Numbered from the stretch's first letter, positions 37,401 through 45,660 are shown. The stretch is 64,000 nt of DNA from Bacteroidia bacterium (GCA_021740825.1 JAIOZA010000016.1:1-64000), one strand, 5' to 3'. The notes: a model not told the origin generated them from the letters alone. Numbers and translations are program-made.

Positions 37401-37791
37401 TACTAATATTAATAAGATCATTTCAGATACTGGAATATGCTGTATTGATTTAATTGCAAATACTAATAATGGCTGCTCAGATACAATTAGTAAATGTATT
37501 AATGTCATAAGTGAAACTTCAATCCTAATACCAAATGTATTTACACCGAATGGCGATAATAAAAATGATGTTTTTAAAATAAACTCAACAGGATTAAAGT
37601 CATTAAATTGCTCTATATTTAATCGTTGGGGGCTACAAATTTATGAATGGGAAGGTATTAATGGTTATTGGGATGGTGCTATAAAATCTGGCATGGCGCC
37701 TGATGGCACGTATTATTTTATTGTTAATTATACAGATCAAAAAGGAATTACTAAAACTGAGAAAGGTTTCCTAACTTTGTTCCAAGATTAA
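31492..37791 (+). CDS. Giant repeat-rich surface protein with T9SS type B sorting domain
   Basis: The product has 2,099 residues. The signal peptide is MKFLYSLTLLALSISSFSQ (after MTK). The N-terminal domain (to about 200) has a TTINVANSTSFSVGDLLLI segment. A glycine-rich region (about 205-540) follows, then 11 Ig-like repeats of about 70 residues (about 617-1383), each with ICxGxxxTLTASGAxxYTW. A unique domain (about 1384-1630) contains LVANGDFSLGNS, similar to secreted carbohydrate-binding-like modules. Three more Ig-like repeats and a PKD domain (NFGDGTTSNLNNPNHCY) follow. The C-terminal type B domain has NVFTPNGDNKNDVF and ends GFLTLFQD. It is predicted to be a surface adhesin-like protein. 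The function is inferred from architecture only. Confidence 0.9.
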   Translation: MTKMKFLYSLTLLALSISSFSQRSKDGVGTISAANTIVNAYTSLTADANAGSTTINVANSTSFSVGDLLLIVQMQGTKVNAFWEDGVFNDPNNSTSNPSPTNLVYGGILDYYTCGNNEFAEVTSIPNSTSITLDCSLNNSYTYSVNVNVPGSWGNHTAYGNVQVIRVPRYSSLTVIAGGSITCPQWNGTTGGVVAVEAENNVVLSNSPSINVSGKGFRGGIKDNASSVFGGNKWGAVNRDQGGYKGESIAGDTTIYKNYAGLIGRGSLANGGGGGDAHNSGGGGGANGGVVASYNGNGNPSAGFNTQWNLEAANFATNTSSGGGRGGYSFSNSNQIVTTKAPGNTSWGGDNRRNFGGFGGRPLDYSSGRIYLGGGGGAGDGNENRAGAGGNGGGIVFLVCYGNLSGAGTIVADGANGSNTSPGCTSNDGAGGGGGGGTILLKVNGSISLTAGTALSAIGGNGGNVNFNCGTFPNVDGYGPGGSGGGGYIAATGAIPSNNVTGGTNGIQTGNGSNITANFPPNGATKGGSGGTGSLNAYTLTTSASQTLCTNQTFTVTASSTEPGSSISWYNAAIGGSAIAAGSTYSGSYPSAGTYTLFAAACSGTYRQPIIITVTSGLNLSINSATICAGQNVTLTASGATTYTWNTGPTTSSISVAPAATTIYTLNGTSGLCTGTQTTQVKVTTAPIISVANTTICAGGTTTLTASGANSYTWANGGQTTSSIVVTPTINTSYTITGATGTCTNSTTATINVSSTPTLSASSKTICAGQVATFTVSGASSYTWNPGNVIGSTYTISPTSSGTVSVIGANGTCTAQLTPSITVTPNPIITASNQTICPSQTVILTASGATTYSWNSGPTTSTISVSPGSSTIYTVIGTSSLCTNSQTVSVNIASPPSVSVTSSSICSGTSATLIASGATNYTWSPNGQTSATIVVTPTANTTYTILGSDGTCTNTATAIVNVTSTPTLVVNSVTICPAQTATLTVNGAANYTWSPGNFTGSTYTISPLSNTVVSVIGATGTCTSSATASITIGTGISISVNNPTICAGQTASLIASGATSYTWNTGPNTNTLNIIPVNTTTYAVLGTSGACSGSNTATVTVVSVPSISVTNASICSGSSATLTANGASNYTWTPNGQTTASIIENPSTSTIYTITGSNGICTNTTTATVSVTSTPTLVVASSTICQGQTATFTASGANTFTWNPGNISGNTFTISPSSNTVITIDGANGTCTSSTTATITIGSGLSITVNSATICAGETTILTANGAASYTWSNGPTTNTISVSPTNTTNYTVSGTNGTCTGSNTAVVSIAPTPALVIGTNSITLCSGQSTTLTASGATNYTWVPGNFSGSSAIVTPTINTTYTVFGSNGTCTNSAISTVNLINCNSPCQFNLGNDISFCSPINYVINGPSGYTSYSWSPSGAITQNLTATTGGTYVCNASLLSNDLVANGDFSLGNSLFSSNYIVPTFNGPFGLLSNPGTYAITTSPSLVHNNFLNFGDHTTGNGNMMVCNGASTANDIVWTETITVVPNTNYNFSAWVASTENTNAASAAQLQFSINNALIGPIYTAPLTGGVWSNFFVNWNSGLNNTAVITILDQNTASGGNDFAIDDIFYQQVCNFSDTLVITDNPIPVVTASASNSVICNGNSTTLTASGANTYTWTSGLTNGANFTPTTTATYSVIGTSAAGCTNTAVTTITVNSTPTLSVNSPSICSGQTATLIASGANTYTWSNNAIGNSQSVNPLVTTIYSVSGTDLNGCTTTLVTTSTVNVSATPTITINSATICAGQSATLSAIGATNYTWSTTETSSSINTTPAITATYSVSGDNGGCSASASTTVSVTPLPTITASSNLTNGCAPFCTNFIDIVSPSTTNIIYNFGDGTTSNLNNPNHCYTTAGSYTVTAIATNSLLGCSSSYTLPIINVNITPVADFNITEGNTVSVGTDVHFTNSSLNADTYLWEILCTGETFISTNINKIISDTGICCIDLIANTNNGCSDTISKCINVISETSILIPNVFTPNGDNKNDVFKINSTGLKSLNCSIFNRWGLQIYEWEGINGYWDGAIKSGMAPDGTYYFIVNYTDQKGITKTEKGFLTLFQD
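33342..35640 (+). repeat. 11 tandem Ig-like coding repeats with a 627-bp super-period
   Basis: Each unit is about 207-213 bp and contains Ile-Cys-(x)-Gly. The Ile codons of repeats 1, 4, 7 and 10 fall at 33370, 33997, 34624 and 35251, exactly 627 bp apart each time. The units alternate as types A (WNTGPTTSSISV-like), B (GGQTTSSIVV-like) and C (NPGNxxGSTYTISP-like) in the order ABC ABC ABC A, with repeat 11 C-like. This implies amplification of a three-repeat block. Confidence 0.88.
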
Positions 37792-37803
37792 TGTAGTTTT
37801 TTA

Positions 37804-38694
37804 ATGCACGAATTTAGAGAAGCACTTCTTGTTAAATTATCGATTCCTATTTACACAATTGTAATAGCAATAGAGATTTTATATAGCTATTGGAAACAAA
37901 AAAAATATTATTCTACTAAAGGATTATTATCTAATTTATATTTAACAACCCTTAATTTTTCCTTAGATATTTTAGTGCGAGGCATTTGTCTAGGAGTACT
38001 TTGGTATTTTTATCAATTTAAATTTACAGAAATTGATAAGGTAATTCATCCAGTAATTTATTGGTCAGCACTATTATTTGCCGAAGATTTTGCTTTTTAT
38101 TGGATGCACCGAATTGACCATTACTGTCGTTTTTTTTGGGCAGTACACGTAACACATCATTCATCCGAAGAATTTAATTTAACAGTAGGATTTCGTTCAT
38201 CAGTTTTTCAACCATTGTATAGGTTTATTTATTTTATTCCATTGTCTTTAGTTGGTTTTGATCCATTAGATGTGATGTTTATGTATGCAGCTACTCAAAT
38301 ATATGGTATACTTATTCACACAAAAACTGTTGGAAAATTAGGGTTTTTAGAACTATTTTTATCAACACCTTCGCATCATCGAGTTCATCATGCCAGTAAT
38401 GTTAGGTATTTAGATAAAAATATGGGAATGGTCTTTATTATTTGGGATAGATTGTTCGGCACATTTGAAGAAGAAATAGAGGGCGAAGAAGTAATTTATG
38501 GACTAACAGAAAATTTAAAATCATACAACCCTATGACGATGGTTTTTCATGAGTGGCTTTCTATTCTTGAGGATTTAAAAAAGCAAACTTCCATCAAAAA
38601 TAAATTGATGTATGTATTTGGTCCTCCCGGTTGGAGTCATGATGGAAGTAAAAAAACATCCAAACAATTACGAAATCAATTGAAATCCAAGTAA
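37804..38694 (+). CDS. Sterol desaturase/fatty acid hydroxylase-superfamily membrane enzyme
   Basis: The product has 296 residues and about four to five helices. It carries the di-iron histidine boxes HRIDH (102-106), HVTHH (115-119) and HHRVHH (near 194). Such enzymes hydroxylate, desaturate or cleave lipid substrates in the membrane. In Bacteroidota the target lipid is usually unknown. It starts 12 bp after the giant T9SS gene and probably begins a compact run through the YihY, hydrolase and DUF2279 genes. Confidence 0.88.
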   Translation: MHEFREALLVKLSIPIYTIVIAIEILYSYWKQKKYYSTKGLLSNLYLTTLNFSLDILVRGICLGVLWYFYQFKFTEIDKVIHPVIYWSALLFAEDFAFYWMHRIDHYCRFFWAVHVTHHSSEEFNLTVGFRSSVFQPLYRFIYFIPLSLVGFDPLDVMFMYAATQIYGILIHTKTVGKLGFLELFLSTPSHHRVHHASNVRYLDKNMGMVFIIWDRLFGTFEEEIEGEEVIYGLTENLKSYNPMTMVFHEWLSILEDLKKQTSIKNKLMYVFGPPGWSHDGSKKTSKQLRNQLKSK

Positions 38695-38737
38695 TGTCAT
38701 TTTCAAAATAGATTGAATTGCTTATATTTACATCATT

Positions 38738-40069
38738 ATGGCAAACGTTATCACCCTTTTTAAACGTGTCACTTATTTTTTAACCCATAACTTATGGCGC
38801 GTACGACTAAATAAATTAAATAAAAAACAAGGATTCTTTTTAAAACAGTTACGTATATTTTCGTTGGCTATTAATGGCTTTAACGAGGATAAATGTTTAC
38901 TAAAAGCTACTGCCCTCACCTATTATACCCTTTTTTCAATTGTTCCGGTTATTGCACTAGCCTTTGCAATTGCTAAGGGTTTTGGATTTCAAGAGACCTT
39001 ACAAGCTGATTTACTTATTAAATTCAGTGATCAAAAAGACATTTTAACCCAAGCATTTGTTTATGCTGACAAGATGCTTGCCAACACACAAGGAGGTTTA
39101 ATTGCTGGTTTTGGAGTTGTGCTATTGCTTTGGTCTATTATTAAATTGCTTAGCAGTATTGAAGAAAGCTTTAATGAAATTTGGGAAGTAACACGACAAA
39201 GAACATGGGTTAGAAAAATTACTGATTATTTGGCAATTATGCTTATTGGTCCAATTTTCATTATTTTATCAGGAGGTTTAACTGTTTGGCTTAAAACCGG
39301 ACTGGATACAGTTGCTTCCAATGTTACTATTATAAGCCCATTAACGTTTATCTTTTTAAAAGTATTTGCCTTTACTCTTATTTGGGCGATGTTTACTTTT
39401 TTATATATGGCATTGCCAAACACTAAAGTAACATTAAAAGGTGCGGCCATGGGGTCGTTTGTCGCTGCCATCTTATTCGAGTTGTTAGAATGGGCTTACG
39501 TTTCCTCTCAAATGGGAGTAAGCAGCTACAATGCTATTTATGGAAGTTTTGCTGCACTACCACTTTTTTTAATTTGGATACAATACACATGGTTCGTGTT
39601 ATTGTTTGGAGCAGAATTAACTTTTGCTCATCAAAATGTTGATCATTATGAATTAGAAAGTGATATCAATAATATTAGCGACCGATATAAGCGTGTAATA
39701 GCACTTATGATTGCAAATTATGTGGTTAAGAATTTTAACGAAGGTAAAACGGCATTAACATCCTTTGAGATTGCTTCAAAGTTAGATTTACCATTGCGAC
39801 TTGCACGTAATATTATTAATGAATTTACTGAAACTGGTATTTTTAATGAAGTGAAAATGCAAAATGATAAAGAAACTGGCTATCAACCGGGAATATCGGA
39901 TACAAAGCTTACTGTTAAATTTATAATCGACAAGTTAGACGAAAAAGGTGTTAATTTATTACCAATTGAAGATAGTAAAGAAATGGACACTGTTAATCGC
40001 TTAATGAAAGATATGGATGATGTTTTAAATACTACTAAAGGTAACACGCTAGTTAAAGATTTGATTTAA
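38738..40069 (+). CDS. YihY/virulence factor BrkB family membrane protein
   Basis: The product has 443 residues. The six-helix YihY core (about 45-300) includes CLLKATALTYYTLFSIVPVIALAFAI, SIEESFNEIWEV, the SSYNAIYGSFAALPLFLIWIQ block and a GAELTFA helix. A cytoplasmic C-terminal part (about 305-443) has a winged-helix-like FEIASKLDLPLRLARNIINEF. The older 'RNase BN' name is wrong for this family; its actual role is unsettled. It is 5 bp from the hydrolase gene, so they are co-transcribed. Confidence 0.9.
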   Translation: MANVITLFKRVTYFLTHNLWRVRLNKLNKKQGFFLKQLRIFSLAINGFNEDKCLLKATALTYYTLFSIVPVIALAFAIAKGFGFQETLQADLLIKFSDQKDILTQAFVYADKMLANTQGGLIAGFGVVLLLWSIIKLLSSIEESFNEIWEVTRQRTWVRKITDYLAIMLIGPIFIILSGGLTVWLKTGLDTVASNVTIISPLTFIFLKVFAFTLIWAMFTFLYMALPNTKVTLKGAAMGSFVAAILFELLEWAYVSSQMGVSSYNAIYGSFAALPLFLIWIQYTWFVLLFGAELTFAHQNVDHYELESDINNISDRYKRVIALMIANYVVKNFNEGKTALTSFEIASKLDLPLRLARNIINEFTETGIFNEVKMQNDKETGYQPGISDTKLTVKFIIDKLDEKGVNLLPIEDSKEMDTVNRLMKDMDDVLNTTKGNTLVKDLI

Positions 40070-40074
40070 GTTTT

Positions 40075-41034
40075 GTGAAAACAATTAAACGCATAGGCAA
40101 GTGGCTTTTGATTGTAGTTTGTTCGACTTTTATTTTGCTTAGTATACTACCTTATTTAATTCAAGATAATCTTTCAGAAGCCCCCATTAAACCATTTCCG
40201 AATTCTGAATATTTCAATTTTAATAACACTAAATTTCATTTCAGACTTTTTATTCCAAAGCAAATAAAGCATAAAGTTGCATTTATTCATGGCTTAAATG
40301 GAAGTACATTTTCTTTTCGCAATAACATTGATTCTCTGTTGAGTATAAATACACTTGTTTTATTAATAGATATGCCAGCATTTGGATATAGCGATAAATC
40401 AGAACAAGCAAATTATTCGGACACAAATAAAGTACAAGCCATTCATTTTTTATTAAACAAAATAGATGCACTGACTAACCAAAATGGATGGGAATTAATT
40501 GGTCATAGCATGGGAGGCTCAGTAATTGCACAATTAGCAAGTGCATATCCAAAACAAACAAGGTCTTTAGTTTTTATTGATGGAATACCATTCATGACTC
40601 ATCATTCTTTCTTTCAGAAAATACTATTGTATCCACCGCTACTAAAATGGGCAGATATAATTGTAAGTAAAATTAGTTTCAAAAAAAATACGGTTAAAAA
40701 ATTTCTTAGCTCTGCCTATCATAAAGAGGCTGATGATGAAAGTGCAGAAGGTTATTTAAAAACATTTAAAATTAAAAATAGTGGTTCTAGTATATTTAGA
40801 ATGTTTGCCGATATTGGTCATTCCGAAATAAATGATTCCATTATTAATAGTCTGCCAAAATTAATTATCTGGGGTAAACAAGATAATTGGATTCCAATAC
40901 AAGTTGGTTCAAAGTATTTTAACAAACCTCGAACAAGAACATTATTGATTGAAAATGCAGGACATTGTCCTATGGAAACGCATTGCAACGAAGTGAATCA
41001 TGCAATTACTAATTTTATTAGTAAATTAGATTAG
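40075..41034 (+). CDS. Alpha/beta-fold hydrolase
   Basis: The product has 319 residues with a GTG start 5 bp after the YihY stop. A membrane anchor at about 10-28 is followed by a standard hydrolase fold. The oxyanion segment is HGLNGS near 71, the nucleophile is in GHSMGGS near 143, the acid is in IIWGKQDNWIP near 266, and the histidine is in NAGHCPMETH near 302. The helical cap and lack of other domains fit a lipase, esterase or acyltransferase acting on a small ester. The substrate is unknown, but its partner genes suggest envelope lipid. Confidence 0.86.
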   Translation: MKTIKRIGKWLLIVVCSTFILLSILPYLIQDNLSEAPIKPFPNSEYFNFNNTKFHFRLFIPKQIKHKVAFIHGLNGSTFSFRNNIDSLLSINTLVLLIDMPAFGYSDKSEQANYSDTNKVQAIHFLLNKIDALTNQNGWELIGHSMGGSVIAQLASAYPKQTRSLVFIDGIPFMTHHSFFQKILLYPPLLKWADIIVSKISFKKNTVKKFLSSAYHKEADDESAEGYLKTFKIKNSGSSIFRMFADIGHSEINDSIINSLPKLIIWGKQDNWIPIQVGSKYFNKPRTRTLLIENAGHCPMETHCNEVNHAITNFISKLD

Positions 41035-41047
41035 ATATTTAAACACC

Positions 41048-41938
41048 TTGTTACGCTTTAAGTTTATCATAGCTTTATTTTTAATTGCGAATCAATTTTT
41101 ATTTGCTTCAGATTCTCTTTCTGTTTTCAAAAAAAGAAAGCTCACCCTCGGATTTTCTTCGCTAGCATTAACTTCTGCATCCCTCACCTATTTTAACGAA
41201 GTTTGGTATAAAGAATATAAAACAAAAAGTTTACATCAATTCAATGACAATAAAGAATGGTTTCAATTAGACAAATGCGGTCACGCTTTTGCAACGTATC
41301 AAACTGGGCGACTCATGATGGATGCGATGAATTGGGCAGGTTATTCTAAAAAAAAACAATTTCTTATTGGCGGTTTAAGTGGCTTTACTTATTTGGCAGC
41401 AATTGAACTTATGGATGGTTTTAGTGATGGTTGGGGTTTTAGCTGGGGAGACATTTATGCTAATGCGCTAGGAAGTGGATTTGCAATTGGTCAAAAAGCA
41501 CTTTGGAATGAACAACGCATTCAAATAAAATTTTCGTATTATAATTCTCAATATGCAAAGTACAATCCAAAATTATTAGGAGAATCGGCCTACTCCCAAT
41601 TTTTAAAAGATTATAACGGACAAATTTATTGGATAAGCATTAACCCATCTTCCTTTATAAAAGCAGAAAATAAATTTCCAAAATGGTTAAATATAGCCTT
41701 TGGCTATGGTGCTAATGGAATGATAGGCGCCAATGATAATAGCATTTTAACAGAAAATGCTAATCAAATTTACTTTAACCGTTATCGTCAAGGTTATTTT
41801 TCGTTAGATGCTGATTTAACAAGAATCAAAACAAAATCAAAATTTTTAAAATCAGTTTTCTCTTGTTTAAATATTATTAAAATACCATTTCCGAATTTAG
41901 AATTTAGCGAAAAGAAATTAAAATTTAATTATTATTGA
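41048..41938 (+). CDS. DUF2279 (YfiM-like) envelope protein
   Basis: The product has 296 residues. TTG 41048 is the only sensible start, 13 bp after the hydrolase stop, and yields a signal peptide (MLRFKFIIALFLIANQFLFA). The DUF2279 core has DKCGHAFATYQTGRLMMDAM near 75 and ELMDGFSDGWGFSWGDIYANALGSGFAIGQ near 118. The C-terminal part is beta-rich, possibly barrel-like. Function is unknown. It is the last gene of the run starting with the desaturase. Confidence 0.82.
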   Translation: MLRFKFIIALFLIANQFLFASDSLSVFKKRKLTLGFSSLALTSASLTYFNEVWYKEYKTKSLHQFNDNKEWFQLDKCGHAFATYQTGRLMMDAMNWAGYSKKKQFLIGGLSGFTYLAAIELMDGFSDGWGFSWGDIYANALGSGFAIGQKALWNEQRIQIKFSYYNSQYAKYNPKLLGESAYSQFLKDYNGQIYWISINPSSFIKAENKFPKWLNIAFGYGANGMIGANDNSILTENANQIYFNRYRQGYFSLDADLTRIKTKSKFLKSVFSCLNIIKIPFPNLEFSEKKLKFNYY

Positions 41939-42018
41939 AAGGAAATATGAAAATTTTTTAGTTTGTGTTAAACCTCTTATAGTGGCATAGCACTCAACTA
42001 AAATTCAAAGTAATTCTA

Positions 42019-42909
42019 TCACAAATTCTTTTCGAGCTCCTTCAATTCATACACTTTTTCGGCATAACCCATTTTATCAAACGAATAAATCAAGTTATTT
42101 AAAATTCGTTTAATGATATCTAAATTTGAACAGGGTAAATAATGTTTTGTTTCAGCTTCTACATTTAATTGTTTAATAAATGCATCAACATCGCCTCTAT
42201 TAAAAATTAGTCCCTTACTAAAAGGATTTACATAAAATAAAATATTATCTGATAAGGTTTTATCTGATGGGTCAATTAAATTAGCATAATCATTTACGTA
42301 GGCCAACACAAAATGTTGAGGTAAATTAACGCCATAAATAGGAATCCCTAACTCTTTGCAAATCAGCGCGTAAATCACACTCAGCATTACAGGATTTCCT
42401 TTTTTAGTTTCTAAAACAACATTTATAAATGAATTTTGAGGTGCATGATAGTTTGTAATATTACCGCCAAACTGATGAACTTCGAATAAAATATGATTAA
42501 TGATTTTAACTTTTTCAATAGCTGTTAAATCATCATGCAATTCTAACCAAACATCTTGCTTAATTTGATGCAATTGTTTTTTAAGTTTGTTCTCGTCTAA
42601 ATCAGGATATTGATATCGTGCAATAATTGCACAACCTTTAAATAAATCATCTTGTTCGTTTTCCGACCAAAACTTTAATGCATTTTGTAAAGCTTTAAAT
42701 TGTATTGTATGAATAATTCCCTCAATACGCTTTTGCATCAATGCATCAAAACTATTTTCCCATGCAGTTTCTAGATGAGGGATAGCCGGCGGACCAAGAA
42801 TGATAAACCTATTTTTTACCTCAGAATATATTCCGTCATCCGGATCATCTAATAAAGTAATTAAGGCAATTACTTCCTTTAGGTTCATTTCATTTTTCTT
42901 AGGTTTCAT
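42019..42909 (-). CDS. SirB1/transglutaminase-like protein
   Basis: The product has 296 residues without a signal peptide. The N-terminal part (about 1-75) is helical. The core contains KINHILFEVHQFGGN...APQNSFINVVLETKKGNPVMLSVIYALICKELGIPIYGV, then LPQHFVLAYV. This is the pattern of the SirB1_N transglutaminase-like fold, where the classical catalytic Cys is often not conserved. A short C-terminal segment is helical. Function is unknown. ATG 42888 (MNLKEVIALI) is a possible alternative start. Confidence 0.85.
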   Translation of the reverse strand: MKPKKNEMNLKEVIALITLLDDPDDGIYSEVKNRFIILGPPAIPHLETAWENSFDALMQKRIEGIIHTIQFKALQNALKFWSENEQDDLFKGCAIIARYQYPDLDENKLKKQLHQIKQDVWLELHDDLTAIEKVKIINHILFEVHQFGGNITNYHAPQNSFINVVLETKKGNPVMLSVIYALICKELGIPIYGVNLPQHFVLAYVNDYANLIDPSDKTLSDNILFYVNPFSKGLIFNRGDVDAFIKQLNVEAETKHYLPCSNLDIIKRILNNLIYSFDKMGYAEKVYELKELEKNL

Positions 42910-43050
42910 ACAGGTATTTGATATTAAATCAATTATTGTATTGTATATTCATTATTTACGTTACTAAAACAAAAAATGAATATTTGATACAAAACAAAAA
43001 TAACCCCTATATGCAGCTATTTTATACCTAAGATTTGTTTTTTTTAACAA

Positions 43051-43923
43051 TCAGGATGTTAATCGTTGTAAACTTTCTTGTATTAATATCTCTACACTTT
43101 TAGCGTAATCGCTTGTAAACTCTTTACGCACGCGGTTTGCAATAATTACACACGCTGTTAAACACTGATGATTTAATAACTTTCCTAAGCCATAAAGTGC
43201 TGAAGTTTCCATTTCGAAATTAGTAATGCGATGATCTCCTAATTTAAAATTAGTTAAAAATTCATTTAAAGTGGGCATTGCTGCTTTTAAACGAATTTGG
43301 CGACCTTGTGGCCCATAAAAACCGGGAGCAGTTGCCGTAATGCCAATGTGCGTGCCTTGTTGAAACTTAGAAATTAATTGCTCCGAAGCCTTAACACAAT
43401 AAGGATAAGGTAAGTTCGGCTTCCAACCTGTATGTTTAATAAAAGCATCACTAATTGAGTTATCACAAACGCTTTCCCAATTATCATAAAAGTTTAATAA
43501 ACCATCTAAACCGAGTCCATGCGAACTAACCACAATACCATTAACCGGAATATCAGCTTGCAAAGCACCGCTAGTTCCTAATCTGATGATGTTCAATGAA
43601 CGGTGAACTGGATTTAATTCTCTTGTTTCAAGATTAATATTTACTGCTGCATCTAACTCGTTCATTACAATGTCAATGTTATCGGTTCCGATACCTGTAG
43701 ATAATACAGTTACACGTTTTCCATTAAAAATGCCAGTATGTGTTATAAATTCTCTGTGCTCCGTTTTAAATTCTATCTTACTAAAATAACTTGAAATTTT
43801 TGCCACACGATTTTGGTCGCCCACCACTATAACATCATCTGCAATATCTTCAGCTTTTAAATTAATATGGTATACTCGATTATCATTTGTAAGAATTAAT
43901 TCTGTTTCAGGGAACATGCTCAT
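43051..43923 (-). CDS. Nucleoside phosphorylase (uridine phosphorylase-like)
   Basis: The product has 290 residues. It has the PNP/UDP family phosphate and nucleoside sites: VGDQNRVAKISSYF near 35, FITHTGIFNGKRVTVLSTGIGTDNIDI near 59-85, RLGTSGALQADIPVNGIVVS near 112-131, and the active-site NFEMETSALYGLGKLL near 239. It cleaves a nucleoside with phosphate to base and (deoxy)ribose-1-phosphate. Uridine is a guess from overall resemblance. It lies 31 bp from the diacylglycerol kinase gene on the same strand. Confidence 0.88.
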   Translation of the reverse strand: MSMFPETELILTNDNRVYHINLKAEDIADDVIVVGDQNRVAKISSYFSKIEFKTEHREFITHTGIFNGKRVTVLSTGIGTDNIDIVMNELDAAVNINLETRELNPVHRSLNIIRLGTSGALQADIPVNGIVVSSHGLGLDGLLNFYDNWESVCDNSISDAFIKHTGWKPNLPYPYCVKASEQLISKFQQGTHIGITATAPGFYGPQGRQIRLKAAMPTLNEFLTNFKLGDHRITNFEMETSALYGLGKLLNHQCLTACVIIANRVRKEFTSDYAKSVEILIQESLQRLTS

Positions 43924-43954
43924 GGTATAGTTTTTAATAGTAAATGCTAACTTT

Positions 43955-44317
43955 TTAGTAAGTAAAAAGTAAATCTAAAATATATTTTCCAAATATCATA
44001 ACACCTATAATAGCTGAAATTACTGAAGATACAAGCACTGCACCAGCTGCAACATCTTTAATGGCTCCTGCTTTTGGATTATAATTTGGCTCAATTAAAT
44101 TAACGAGTTGTTCGAGAGCTGTGTTTATCATTTCAAGTGAAACAACAAGGCCAATACAAAATAATATAATACACCATTCAGTTAAATTAATTTGAAAAAT
44201 AACTCCACCTATAGCAGCTATTATGGCGCAAGCAACATGAATTTTAAAGTTACGTTGCAAAAAACTTAATTTAATACCATTTATTGCAAATAGGAATGAT
44301 TTAAAAAATGATTTCAT
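43955..44317 (-). CDS. dgkA: Diacylglycerol/undecaprenol kinase family protein
   Basis: The product has 120 residues and three helices. The core motif is present: SLEMINTALEQLVNLI near 59-75, then AGAIKDVAAGAVL near 82-94. The acidic residues of this motif bind Mg-ATP. In many bacteria this short form phosphorylates undecaprenol or diacylglycerol, recycling lipid carriers for the cell wall. It lies upstream of, and probably with, the nucleoside phosphorylase gene. Confidence 0.9.
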   Translation of the reverse strand: MKSFFKSFLFAINGIKLSFLQRNFKIHVACAIIAAIGGVIFQINLTEWCIILFCIGLVVSLEMINTALEQLVNLIEPNYNPKAGAIKDVAAGAVLVSSVISAIIGVMIFGKYILDLLFTY

Positions 44318-44422
44318 AATCTTAAATTAAAACTAAATGTAACCAAATAAAAACAATCAATAAATTATTGGAAATTATTCCTATCAAAAATAATTCAATT
44401 GTAGTTAGATTTAAAAAGATAT

Positions 44423-45142
44423 TTAGCAACCGGGAACGCCAACACCGAATTTAAAATCCTGACAGACTTTAGCACCATTTACATTTTGTGCAGGTTTCCA
44501 TTTTGGTATTTTATTAATTACTTCTAATAATAACTTATCTATTGTTAAGTCAGAAGACGTTCTTGAAATTATGGCGTTTGCAACATCACCATTTTCGTTA
44601 ATAGTAAATTTTATTAATATTGGTTTCAATTTTTTAAGTGTGGATTCTGGAATTCTATAGGCGATATCTTGTTTGATGAGTTTAATGAGTTCGTCCTTAC
44701 CACCAACAAAATCAGCCTCGACATCCGGTATCAAAGTTGCAACATAATTCATTTTGCTATCTTCAAGCAAATTAGTAACAGGGTTTTTTGTTTTATAAGT
44801 AACATTAATCATAATATCAGATCCAAGATCAATACTTGATAACATTTTTAACATCTCACCTGTCAAATTATCATTTACTCCTTTCATCTTTTTTAATTTC
44901 CCTCCGCAAGTCATCGAAATTTCAACAGATACATAGCTACTAATCCAATTATATGGATACCGTGGAATTATATCTCCAATAGATTTAACATTGATTAAAT
45001 TATCTCTTTTAATTGCATGCGAATAAACTGGATTTAAGTCATAGCTTAAATTATTGTCATTTGTGGTAGGAATATAACTCTGAGAAAAAGTTACGTTAAC
45101 TAAAAACAAAACTAGTGCTACACTAAAAATTAACTTTTTCAT
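44423..45142 (-). CDS. Periplasmic protein with TonB C-terminal-like domain
   Basis: The product has 239 residues with a signal peptide (MKKLIFSVALVLFLVNVTFSQ). The middle part is beta-rich. The last ~90 residues (about 148-239) resemble TonB_C, with GGKDELIKLIKQDIAYRIPE and KPILIKFTINENGDVANAIIS. No membrane anchor of the ExbB/D-linked TonB type remains after signal cleavage, so it may be a periplasmic relative rather than an energy transducer. The exact role is unknown. Confidence 0.75.
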   Translation of the reverse strand: MKKLIFSVALVLFLVNVTFSQSYIPTTNDNNLSYDLNPVYSHAIKRDNLINVKSIGDIIPRYPYNWISSYVSVEISMTCGGKLKKMKGVNDNLTGEMLKMLSSIDLGSDIMINVTYKTKNPVTNLLEDSKMNYVATLIPDVEADFVGGKDELIKLIKQDIAYRIPESTLKKLKPILIKFTINENGDVANAIISRTSSDLTIDKLLLEVINKIPKWKPAQNVNGAKVCQDFKFGVGVPGC

Positions 45143-45177
45143 GCTAAATGATTTTTATGTTTTTATTATTTTGTAGT

Positions 45178-45185
45178 CAAAGTTA
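45178..45185 (-). promoter_or_regulatory. -7 element of the TonB-C gene
   Basis: The minus strand reads TAACTTTG, an exact TAnnTTTG match about 35 bp before the start at 45142. The -33 box is unclear. The divergent ruvX gene has only a one-mismatch box (TAACTTTA) near 45230. Confidence 0.4.
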
Positions 45186-45242
45186 ATAAAAAGAACAACT
45201 TTTATACCCTAATTTTTCTAAACAAAATACTTAACTTTACTT

Positions 45243-45659
45243 ATGGCAAGAATTTTAGCAATAGATTACGGAAGCAAGCGTGTTGGTTTAGCAGTAACCG
45301 ATCCTTTACAAATTATTGCATCAGGTTTAACAACGGTTCATAGTAAAGATTTAATTTCTTATTTAGAAGATTATTTAAAAAAAGAAAACGTTGAATGTAT
45401 TGTAGTTGGAGAACCAAAAACTTTAGAAAACCAAGCATCTGATAGTGCTAGATACATTGACCCCTTTGTTATACATTTAACTCGGAAGTTTCCAAACATA
45501 AAAATTGCTAGGTATGACGAACGCTTTACAACTGCCCTAGCTCATCAAGCCATGTTAATGGGAGGTTTAAAAAAGAAAGCACGAGCTAACAAAGATACCG
45601 TTGACATGGTAAGCGCTACTATTATTTTACAAGATTATTTGAGTTTTACGGGAAAATAA
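45243..45659 (+). CDS. ruvX: Holliday junction resolvase RuvX/YqgF (16S pre-rRNA nuclease)
   Basis: The 138-residue protein is of typical length. It shows the RNase H-like motifs DYGSKRVGLAVTDP (residues 7-20), VVGEPKTLENQASDSARYI near 58-75, DERFTT near 95, and the final acidic site in KDTVDMVSATIILQDYL near 118-134. YqgF proteins process the 5' end of 16S pre-rRNA or cut branched DNA. It is monocistronic and ends in a strong terminator. Confidence 0.95.
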   Translation: MARILAIDYGSKRVGLAVTDPLQIIASGLTTVHSKDLISYLEDYLKKENVECIVVGEPKTLENQASDSARYIDPFVIHLTRKFPNIKIARYDERFTTALAHQAMLMGGLKKKARANKDTVDMVSATIILQDYLSFTGK

Positions 45660-45660
45660 A

